Source: Dehalococcoidia bacterium (GTDB lineage Bacteria; Chloroflexota; Dehalococcoidia; SAR202; UBA11138). From it: a stretch of DNA of 5,317 nucleotides. The stretch lies in contig JAAXHY010000288.1 of the NCBI GenBank assembly GCA_012270665.1, positions 1 through 5,317 on the forward strand. Direction: 5' to 3'. The notes beneath the pieces are model-generated. The model worked only from the letters and a program-made list of their open reading frames with translations, was not told the origin of the DNA and ran no database searches. Shown here in pieces: positions 1 through 5,317 of this stretch (the first letter of the stretch is position 1; each line of letters begins with the position of its first letter). Made by a program: the position numbers and the translations under genes.

Positions 1-750
1 GGCGACGACATGGTGGCGGCGATGGATGCGGTAGGAGTGGATGGCGCGCTACTGGTCTCGCCCTACTCCATGTATCGCTACGACGCCAGCTACGCGCTGG
101 AGGTGTACGCGAAGCATCCGGGCAGGTTCGGCCTGATAAGGCCCTTCGACCCCGAGTCCGACACGATAGAGGACGACATGGCCGAGTGGACAGGTACGCC
201 CGGCGTGGTCGGAGCGCGCATCATGCTCAGCTACGGTTCGTACGAGGCGGACGACCCGGGCCTGAATCGGATTCTCGCCGCCGGCGCCCAGGCAAGCGTG
301 CCGGTCAACATAATGAGTTCGGGACATCTGCCGCTGCTGCGGGAACTCGCGCTGAGGAATCCAGGTACCCGGATAGTCATAGACCACCTCGGAATACCGC
401 AGCCCTTCGAGCCTCCCGCGCCGCCCGAACCCTTCGCTGACCTGGACAGCGTTCTCTCGATGGCCCAACTCGACAACGTGGCAATCAAGATATCAGGGGC
501 CTGTACGCTCTCCCATGAGCCGTTCCCCTACCCTGACATCTGGGAGCCCCTGGGCAAGATATTCGAGGCGTTCGGCCTTGAACGGTGTATGTGGGGCACG
601 GACTGGACACGCGCCGTGAATCTGCTGAACTACGAGCAGGGCGTGGAGGCGTTCCGAGTTACGGACCAACTCTCCGATTCTGAGCGCGCAATACTAATGG
701 GCGGCGCCCTGTCCAATATCTACGACTGGTCGCCGGACATCGCCGGGTAG
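1..750 (+). CDS. Amidohydrolase-2 family TIM-barrel metal-dependent hydrolase, C-terminal part (5' end outside window)
   Basis: The reading frame is open from the first base of the window (Gly-Asp-Asp before the first visible Met at 10), so the true start probably lies upstream and about 249 residues are seen. The sequence reads like the amidohydrolase-2/COG3618 family, which hydrolyses lactones or related carboxylic compounds in the cytoplasm using a divalent metal. Counting from the Met at 10, a His in SSGH (106), the VIDHLG motif (His126) and GTDWT (Asp198) fit the later barrel strands and the Asp that ends the active site. The early HxH metal motif expected in this family would lie outside the window. 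The tail LSDSERAILMGGALSNIYDW is the typical C-terminal helix in which the product 'gets its name as a nucleating Asn and hydrophobic end'. Substrate cannot be read; 2-pyrone-dicarboxylate lactonase-like or sugar lactonase-like roles are only family possibilities. It is convergent with the next gene, 30 bases away. Confidence 0.85.
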   Translation, partial: GDDMVAAMDAVGVDGALLVSPYSMYRYDASYALEVYAKHPGRFGLIRPFDPESDTIEDDMAEWTGTPGVVGARIMLSYGSYEADDPGLNRILAAGAQASVPVNIMSSGHLPLLRELALRNPGTRIVIDHLGIPQPFEPPAPPEPFADLDSVLSMAQLDNVAIKISGACTLSHEPFPYPDIWEPLGKIFEAFGLERCMWGTDWTRAVNLLNYEQGVEAFRVTDQLSDSERAILMGGALSNIYDWSPDIAG

Positions 751-780
751 ATTCACCCCGGACACAGTGCAAAGCGAGGG

Positions 781-3687
781 TCAGTCCAGCGCGTCTGCCA
801 ATACCTCGACGAGATGGCGCGCGCGCTTGTTCGTGCCCTGCGCTATCTGCTGGCGACATGAGACGCCCTCGGCCACCACTACGAAGTCGCCTTCCTGCTC
901 TCGTATCGTGGGGAAGAGGGACATCTCCCCTATCTGCATCGAGATGTCGTAGTGTTCGGTCTCGTAGCCGAAGCTGCCGGCCATCCCGCAGCAGCCGGAG
1001 TTGATCTCGACCGTCTCGCAGCCTTCGATGGACCGCAGGACGTTCAGCGCCTGCCCGGTCCCGACTCTCGCCTTCTGGTGGCAGTGACCTTGGAACAGTA
1101 TCTTATCCGGCAGCCTCGATCCGTCTACGTCGAGTTCCGCGCCCCGCTCCAATGCGTGGGCGACGAACTGCTCGATCAGCATCGTGTTCTCGCCGATCAG
1201 CGCAGCCCTGTCCGCGTCCTCGGGGATCAGGTCGGAGAACTCGTCCGCGAATCCGAGAATGCAGCTCGGCTCGATTCCCACCAGCTTCGCGCCCGATTCC
1301 ACATAGTCATAGATGGCGCCGACATTGTATCGGGCGTTCTCCTTCGCCTTGTCCAGCATACCCTTGGAAAGCATCGGGCGTCCGCAGCAGCGGACTTTGG
1401 GGAGGACCACCTGGTACCCAAGCCTTTCCATGACCTTGACCGCGGCCCTGCCGAGTTCCGGGTGGTTGTAGTTGGTGAAGGTATCGGGGAACAGGACGAC
1501 CTGGCCGAGCCGGTTGGCGGAGTCGGGCGAGCCTCCCCGCGCCCTGAACCACTGCGCGAAAGTCTGGCTGGCGAACGGCGGCAGTTCACGCCTGCTGTCT
1601 ATTCCCACCTGGCTTTCGAGCATACTGCGCGCGGCGGGCAGCCTGTTCGCCCAGTTGGAGAACGGCGCGAAGAAAGCCCCGAACTTGCTGAGCGCGGCTA
1701 TGTTGCCGAAGATCTGGTTTCGCAGGGGCAGTCCGTTCACCTTGTGATACTGGTTCAGAAACTCGTACTTGAGCTTCGCCATGTCCACGTTGGAAGGGCA
1801 CTCCGCGGCGCAGCCCTTGCATTCCAGGCACAGGTCGAGTACGTCGTACAATCGCTTATCCGCGAGCGAGTTGGCGGGAAGCGCGCCGGAGAGGGCGGCC
1901 CTGAGCGCGTTCGCCCTGCCCCGCGTGGAGTGTTCCTCCTCGCGGGTGGCCATGTAGGACGGACACATCGTGCCGCCGAGCGTCTTGCGGCACGCGCCCT
2001 GACCGTTGCACATCTCTATGCCGTGCGCGAAACTGCCCTCCGAACCGAAGGCGAAGCCCGTATCCAGTTGAATCGGCTTGTACTCCGGGCCGATTCGCAG
2101 GTTCTCAGTCATCGGCTGGGAGTCAACTATCTTGCCCGGGTTCATGATTCCGTTCGGGTCGAAAGTGCGCTTGACCTCTCGGAACGCTTCGTAGATCTGT
2201 TCGCCGAACATCTTGCGGTTGAACCAACTGCGGACGAGGCCATCGCCGTGTTCGCCGCTCATAGAGCCCCCGTACTCCATAACGAGGTCGCCCACTTCTT
2301 CGGCGATTGAGACCATGCGGTCCACGTCCTCTTGACTCTTCGGATTGATCAGGGGGCGGATGTGCAGGCATCCGACGCTCGCGTGGCCGTAGTACCCGGC
2401 CTCGGTGCCGTGTGAGGTGACTATCTCGTCGAATTTGCGTACGAAATCGGGCAGGTGTTCGGGGGCGACCGCGGTGTCCTCCACGAAAGGCAGCGGCTTG
2501 GCGTCGCCCGGAACGTTCATCATGAGTCCCAGGCCCGCCTTGCGAACGTCCCATACCTTGTTCTGGTCCTCCGGACGAAGCATTCTAAGGAATGTGTACC
2601 CCAGATTCCTGCTGGAGAATATAGCGCCGAGATTGACCAGCTTGGATATGACCTCGTCCTGGCTGTCGCCGACGACCTCGATAGCCAGCAGCGCCTCGGG
2701 GTCTCCGTCTATGAAGTCGGTAATGCGCGAGTACGCGAGGTTGGACTTCGCCTGCCGGAGGATCATCGAGCCTATGAGTTCCACCGCGGCCGGCTGGAAG
2801 TCGAGCGCGACGACCGTGGCCTCCATTGATTCGAGCAGGTCCGCGCAGTGCAGAACGCCGAGCGCGGTGAACTTGGGCCTTGGAACCAGGTTGAGCTTCG
2901 CCTCGGTTATCGTAACCAGCGTGCCTTCGGAGCCAACGACGAAGCGCGCCATATCGAAGCCCATCCCGCCCACGAACTCGTCGAGGTTATAGCCGGACAC
3001 TCGCCGTTGTATCTTGGGATAGCGCGCTATGATCTCGTCGCGGTTGGCCTCTCCAATACGGAACAGGCCGCGATATATGTCGCCTTCCAGCCCTTCCCCA
3101 CGCATCCTGGCCTCTAGCTGAGCGCCATCCAGGCCGCCGAACCGGGTTGGGGCGCCGTCGGACAGCACGACGTCGAGTTCGCGCACGTTATCTACTGTCT
3201 TGCCCCACATGATCGAGTGCGCGCCGCAGGAGTTGTTGCCCAGCGCTCCGCCAACGTTTCCGCGGTTCGATGTGGATGGATCGGGCGCGAATAATAGGCC
3301 GGTGTCGCGGAGCTCGTGGTTCAGCGCATCCAGGACTATGCCGGGCTGGGTACGTACCCAGCGCTCTTCCTGATTGACCTCCAAGACATTGTGCATGTAC
3401 TTGGAGAAGTCCATGACGATAGAGTGCCCGACAGTCTGACCGCCGAGGCTGGTGCCGCCTCCCCTGGGCAGGACGGACACGCCATACTTATTGGACGTCT
3501 CTACAACGGCGATGACGTCTTCCGGGGTGCGCGGAATGACCACCCCTATCGGCTCGATCTCGTAGATGCTCGCGTCCGTCGAGTAGAGGACGCGGCTCAT
3601 CTTGTCGAATCTCACCTCGCCCGATACCAGTCTATTGAGATCCTCGACCATTTCTAGGGTGTCGGATTCTCTGACCTGGGTTGTCAT
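781..3687 (-). CDS. FAD-linked oxidase / 4Fe-4S / CCG-domain 2-hydroxyacid dehydrogenase (GlcD-GlcF fusion, YdiJ/D2HGDH-like)
   Basis: This 968-residue protein is a likely FAD-dependent dehydrogenase of a D-2-hydroxy acid (D-lactate, glycolate or D-2-hydroxyglutarate), passing electrons through Fe-S clusters to a carrier. Visible domains in order: PCMH-type FAD-binding domain (about 40-270) with PRGGGTSLGGQ at 74-84 and GNNSCGAHS at 151-158; FAD-oxidase C-terminal domain (about 275-520) with GHASVGCLHIRP at 434-445, SGEHGDG at 477-483 and FDPNGIMNPGKI at 509-520; a ferredoxin-like region with Cys560, Cys566, Cys575-Pro, then C-x2-C-x2-C-x3-CP at 620-631; and two cysteine-rich CCG segments (CCG 767-769 with Cys809, and Cys869, CCG 899-901, Cys944). 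Length is close to the roughly 1000 residues of E. coli YdiJ. No membrane segment or signal peptide is seen, so it is cytoplasmic or peripheral. The ATG start is backed by AAGGTGA five bases upstream. Which acid it uses cannot be decided from sequence alone. Confidence 0.93.
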   Translation of the reverse strand: MTTQVRESDTLEMVEDLNRLVSGEVRFDKMSRVLYSTDASIYEIEPIGVVIPRTPEDVIAVVETSNKYGVSVLPRGGGTSLGGQTVGHSIVMDFSKYMHNVLEVNQEERWVRTQPGIVLDALNHELRDTGLLFAPDPSTSNRGNVGGALGNNSCGAHSIMWGKTVDNVRELDVVLSDGAPTRFGGLDGAQLEARMRGEGLEGDIYRGLFRIGEANRDEIIARYPKIQRRVSGYNLDEFVGGMGFDMARFVVGSEGTLVTITEAKLNLVPRPKFTALGVLHCADLLESMEATVVALDFQPAAVELIGSMILRQAKSNLAYSRITDFIDGDPEALLAIEVVGDSQDEVISKLVNLGAIFSSRNLGYTFLRMLRPEDQNKVWDVRKAGLGLMMNVPGDAKPLPFVEDTAVAPEHLPDFVRKFDEIVTSHGTEAGYYGHASVGCLHIRPLINPKSQEDVDRMVSIAEEVGDLVMEYGGSMSGEHGDGLVRSWFNRKMFGEQIYEAFREVKRTFDPNGIMNPGKIVDSQPMTENLRIGPEYKPIQLDTGFAFGSEGSFAHGIEMCNGQGACRKTLGGTMCPSYMATREEEHSTRGRANALRAALSGALPANSLADKRLYDVLDLCLECKGCAAECPSNVDMAKLKYEFLNQYHKVNGLPLRNQIFGNIAALSKFGAFFAPFSNWANRLPAARSMLESQVGIDSRRELPPFASQTFAQWFRARGGSPDSANRLGQVVLFPDTFTNYNHPELGRAAVKVMERLGYQVVLPKVRCCGRPMLSKGMLDKAKENARYNVGAIYDYVESGAKLVGIEPSCILGFADEFSDLIPEDADRAALIGENTMLIEQFVAHALERGAELDVDGSRLPDKILFQGHCHQKARVGTGQALNVLRSIEGCETVEINSGCCGMAGSFGYETEHYDISMQIGEMSLFPTIREQEGDFVVVAEGVSCRQQIAQGTNKRARHLVEVLADALD

Positions 3688-3692
3688 TCACT

Positions 3693-3699
3693 TCACCTT
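3693..3699 (-). promoter_or_regulatory. Ribosome binding site of the FAD/Fe-S dehydrogenase
   Basis: On the minus strand AAGGTGA lies five bases before the ATG at 3685-3687. It is a good match to the anti-Shine-Dalgarno complement and fixes this ATG as the start. Confidence 0.7.
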
Positions 3700-3731
3700 G
3701 CTAATTGGGCTGCGCTTCTGAGCGTCGCCCC

Positions 3732-3761
3732 ATGATACACGAATAGCAAACAAAGTCCGAA
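3732..3761 (-). promoter_or_regulatory. Possible promoter of the FAD/Fe-S dehydrogenase
   Basis: The minus strand carries TATCAT (3732-3737), five of six matches to the sigma-70 -10 consensus. Eighteen bases upstream is TTCGGA (3756-3761), a weak -35 with three of six matches. Transcription would begin near 3725, giving a leader of roughly 37 bases. The site sits between the terminator of the preceding gene and the start codon, where a promoter is needed, but the -35 is poor, so this is tentative. Confidence 0.35.
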
Positions 3762-3778
3762 ATTTGAGTCGAAGACAC

Positions 3779-3805
3779 AAAAAAGGGACCGCCCCAAGCG
3801 GCCCC
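3779..3805 (-). terminator. Intrinsic terminator of the GreA-like gene
   Basis: Read on the minus strand, GGGGCCGC and GCGGTCCC form an eight-pair stem (one G-T wobble) around the five-base loop TTGGG, followed directly by six T residues (3779-3784). It starts 26 bases after the stop codon of the GreA-like gene. This is a textbook Rho-independent terminator. It separates that gene from the downstream dehydrogenase, which therefore needs its own promoter. The plus strand has no T run after the hairpin, so it acts in one direction. Confidence 0.88.
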
Positions 3806-3831
3806 ATTCATTGTCGAATTGTATAGAGGGT

Positions 3832-4668
3832 TCAGGAAATGCGGATGATCTTGTAAGTCACGTTGCCCCGCGGGGTGTCGGCGATAACTTCATGACCGGC
3901 GGCTCTGCCGAGAAGAACTTTACCGAGAGGCGAAGCATCCGAAATCTTGAATTCGAGCGGATTGGCTTCGGATGCGCTCACAACCGTGTATTTGAATTCC
4001 CGTTCGGAAGATATGTCCTGGACCTCTACGACCGTGCCTAGCTTGACGATTTGTGAGCGGGTTGGGTCGTTCTGATCTATGACGACCGCGTTGCCGAGCG
4101 TGGACTCTATCTCGCGTATGCGGGACTCGACTCTTCCGGACTCTTCTCTGGCCGCCTCTAGCGGAGCGTTCTCGCGCACATCCTTGTCCGCGGCGGCTCT
4201 CTGGATCTCCTTGGCGAGGTGACCACGCTGGGACTTGAGAGCCTCGAGTTCGTTGACAAGCTGTTCGTGCCCTTCGGCGGTCAGTTCGATGAATTTCTCT
4301 TCCTGCGCGGTGGCGCGGGTCTGCCTCACTCGCGCCCTTCTGACCCGTACATGATGGGCGAGGTTGACCTGTTTGCCGTTCTTGTCTTCCGGGCCGAGTC
4401 TGTTATTACGCACAAAGGACAGGAACTTTCTCACTTCTTGCAGCCTTTCCGAGGCTTGTGGTGTCGTTCCTGTCCCTGCGACTCTGTCGGCGTATTCGCC
4501 TATTACAGAAGGGGGTATATCTTTTATTGATCGGCTAGCTCCGCACCAGCTTACGAATCGCTGTAGCTCCTTTGGGGTTTCCTGCGGGTTGAATCCTTTG
4601 CGCTGCCCAGCGTACTCTATATACTTGCCAACGGTCTCAAGGAGTGTTGTAGTACCTTCGGATCGCAA
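3832..4668 (-). CDS. GreA-type transcription elongation factor with N-terminal recombinase-like SAM domain
   Basis: The C-terminal 150 residues are GreA: a coiled coil from LTAEGHEQL (about 129) to about 198, then the FKBP-like domain (about 206-278) with GTVVEVQD and SPLGKVLLG. GreA inserts its coiled-coil tip into the secondary channel of backtracked RNA polymerase and stimulates cleavage of the transcript 3' end. The two acidic tip residues are kept in KDVREN (Asp163 and Glu166; numbering from the 4668 start), but the usual AEYHAA that follows reads APLEAA. Normal GreA is about 158 residues; here about 128 precede it. Residues about 8-110 look like the helical core-binding domain of tyrosine recombinases (LQRFVSWCG, then LQEVRKFLSFVRNN), with no recombinase catalytic domain. 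A basic stretch, VRVRRARVRQTR (107-118), links the parts. Only TTG starts are available: 4704 lies inside the -10 element, so 4668 is preferred, with GGGGG nine bases upstream. If 4704 is used the protein has 290 residues instead of 278. Confidence 0.88.
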   Translation of the reverse strand: MRSEGTTTLLETVGKYIEYAGQRKGFNPQETPKELQRFVSWCGASRSIKDIPPSVIGEYADRVAGTGTTPQASERLQEVRKFLSFVRNNRLGPEDKNGKQVNLAHHVRVRRARVRQTRATAQEEKFIELTAEGHEQLVNELEALKSQRGHLAKEIQRAAADKDVRENAPLEAAREESGRVESRIREIESTLGNAVVIDQNDPTRSQIVKLGTVVEVQDISSEREFKYTVVSASEANPLEFKISDASPLGKVLLGRAAGHEVIADTPRGNVTYKIIRIS

Positions 4669-4703
4669 CGGACCGTACCCCCAACTCGAAAGTTCACAGT
4701 CCA

Positions 4704-4733
4704 ATGTTACGTAAAATCAAAAGGCGCTGTCAA
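4704..4733 (-). promoter_or_regulatory. Sigma-70-type promoter of the GreA-like gene
   Basis: The minus strand shows a perfect TTGACA -35 (4728-4733), an 18-base spacer and TAACAT as -10 (4704-4709, four of six matches). Transcription should begin near 4697. The last T of the -10 element is also the first base of the TTG at 4702-4704, so that codon would not be in the transcript. This supports initiation at the TTG at 4666-4668, with a leader of about 29 bases. Confidence 0.6.
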
Positions 4734-5101
4734 ACGGGGCTGATTCGTCGTGAGGGAAACTGAGCGGCAGCCGAACACGTCGGCGGACTCATGTCATTCA
4801 ACATCCAGGCTGGCCGTGATTTCCGCAGCATCGTTCGAGCGAAACTATCTTGCGCGCTACATTTGCGAAGAAGAGAGGGAGGACTCTATGCCATGGAAGC
4901 CCCGATCTGACTAGCAATTGCCATCCCGTCCGAAGTTGTTCGGCAGGGGAACCCACATGACAGCGGTGAACTTTTCTGTCGCACATAGAGGCTGATTCCT
5001 CGGGGATGAGAATGCGCCGAAGTGTACCTCGTAACGGATCAGCGCGGCTTCAGTCCAAGTGTAACGGATCCAGGGCAAATTCGGGGATCTAAGTTGGGCG
5101 T
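4734..5101. other. Intergenic stretch without a convincing gene
   Basis: About 370 bases lie between the GreA-like promoter and the end of the Lrp/AsnC gene. No frame in it gives a recognisable protein, and I see no tRNA-like T-loop or known RNA fold. No T-tailed hairpin follows the Lrp/AsnC stop codon, so that gene's transcript has no visible intrinsic terminator. The stretch holds the short direct repeats at 4995-5088, a small CCGAA/TTCGG hairpin at 4934-4943 region, and two tiny plus-strand frames (4888-4914 with a strong ribosome-binding-like GGGAGG, and 4957-4995), none of which can be shown to be functional. Confidence 0.6.
4995..5088. repeat. Nested imperfect short direct repeats
   Basis: Two short words each occur twice in the same direction. 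GTAACGGATC is exact at 5031-5040 and 5061-5070, start to start 30 bases. Its surroundings also match: AAGTGTA precedes ACGGATC directly at 5057-5070, while at 5020-5040 the same two halves are separated by seven extra bases (CCTCGTA). Outside these, ATTCGGGGAT at 5079-5088 matches 4995-5007 except for three extra bases (CTC) in the latter. The arrangement is A-B-B'-A'. It could be a degraded duplication or paired protein-binding sites; the shorter matches could be chance. Confidence 0.4.
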
Positions 5102-5317
5102 CTAAATGATAACCGACTTCATATTTATTCCATGTTCCTGCTTCTTCGACTCGAGCGTCAGGAACGTCTCCATTTTCTTCACGCCTTCGATGCGACCTAC
5201 GCGGGTCCTGAGAAAGTCGCTCAACTGGTCGAAGGACTTTACGGCTGCCCACCCGAATATGTCGAAAGACCCTGTGGTGACCGATACCCAACTGACCTCA
5301 TCCATTTCGGAAAGGGC
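5102..5317 (-). CDS. Lrp/AsnC family regulator, C-terminal RAM (ligand-binding) domain; 5' end outside window
   Basis: Seventy-one residues are visible and the frame stays open to the window edge (Ala-Leu-Ser-Glu before the Met at 5305), so this Met is probably internal. The sequence fits the RAM/AsnC ligand-binding domain: the VSVTTGSFDIFG strand, with the Gly-x-x-Asp pattern typical of the family's second strand; a helix, SFDQLSDFLRTRV; then GRIEGVKKMETFLTLE, matching the conserved I-x-GV-x-x-x-ET-x-x-x-L pattern. The family binds amino acids or related small effectors at the dimer interface and regulates transcription through an N-terminal helix-turn-helix. That DNA-binding half, if present, lies beyond the right edge; stand-alone RAM proteins also exist and cannot be excluded. 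The tail after the domain (KKQEHGINMK) is more like that of full-length Lrp proteins. It lies on the same strand as, and upstream of, the GreA-like gene, which has its own promoter. Its target cannot be read here. Confidence 0.75.
   Translation of the reverse strand, partial: ALSEMDEVSWVSVTTGSFDIFGWAAVKSFDQLSDFLRTRVGRIEGVKKMETFLTLESKKQEHGINMKSVII

Noticed and set aside
743..761. CCGGG/CCCGG hairpin spanning the amidohydrolase stop codon, considered as a shared terminator
   Set aside because: The stem is only five pairs with a nine-base loop and has no T run on either strand, so it does not qualify as an intrinsic terminator.
952..2310. Long plus-strand open frame of 452 codons
   Set aside because: It lies wholly antisense to the well-supported FAD/Fe-S dehydrogenase; its translation is rich in Arg, Val and Ala with no recognisable motif, as expected for a shadow of a GC-rich gene.
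3811..4530. Plus-strand frames opposite the GreA-like gene
   Set aside because: They are antisense to a gene with clear GreA domains and show no motif of their own.
3840..4668. Tyrosine recombinase or integrase, suggested by the SAM-like N-terminal domain
   Set aside because: The catalytic domain with its R-K-H-R-H-Y residues is absent; the C-terminal half is plainly GreA. No attachment-site repeats or other mobile genes are seen.
4798..4986. Minus-strand frame of 62 codons in the intergenic stretch
   Set aside because: No recognisable motif, Cys/Arg/His-rich composition and no supported start; chance openness is the simpler reading.
4911..5291. Minus-strand open frame of 126 codons
   Set aside because: Its first half overlaps the Lrp/AsnC RAM domain in another frame and reads as Arg-rich shadow; the remaining 63 residues lie in the intergenic stretch but match no family I know, and no ribosome binding site was recognised.

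Overview
The window is an ordinary-looking, moderately GC-rich bacterial chromosomal segment. It holds two complete protein genes and two that are cut by the window edges. The most informative clue to its origin is a GreA-type transcription factor with an extra N-terminal domain resembling the core-binding (SAM-like) domain of tyrosine recombinases. From memory, GreA proteins with this kind of extension occur in Chloroflexota of the Dehalococcoidia/SAR202 type. A large FAD/Fe-S 2-hydroxyacid dehydrogenase next to an amidohydrolase-2 family enzyme also suits such organisms. This placement is inference, not demonstrated.

Layout from left to right. Positions 1-750 (+) encode the C-terminal part of an amidohydrolase-2 family TIM-barrel hydrolase whose start lies outside the window. 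It converges, across a 30-base gap, on a 968-residue FAD-linked oxidase/Fe-S protein at 781-3687 (-). That protein joins GlcD-like and GlcF-like halves in one chain, as in the YdiJ/D-2-hydroxyglutarate dehydrogenase type. Its upstream region (3688-3778) has a good Shine-Dalgarno sequence and a possible promoter. A clear intrinsic terminator (3779-3805, - strand) separates it from the GreA-like gene (3832-4668, - strand). The GreA-like gene has a consensus TTGACA -35 element just upstream, and this argues that its start codon is the TTG at 4668 rather than the TTG at 4704. A stretch of about 370 bases (4734-5101) without a convincing gene follows; it carries short imperfect direct repeats. The right edge (5102-5317, - strand) holds the C-terminal RAM domain of an Lrp/AsnC family regulator, cut by the window end.

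How the genes work together: the hydrolase and the dehydrogenase could both serve catabolism of organic acids or lactones, but they are convergent and need not be co-regulated. The GreA-like protein should rescue backtracked RNA polymerase. Its promoter and terminator make it a single-gene transcription unit. The Lrp/AsnC protein may regulate a neighbouring metabolic gene, but nothing visible shows which one. I see no mobile element, CRISPR array, tRNA or rRNA. The item most worth pursuing is the GreA domain fusion with its altered coiled-coil tip.
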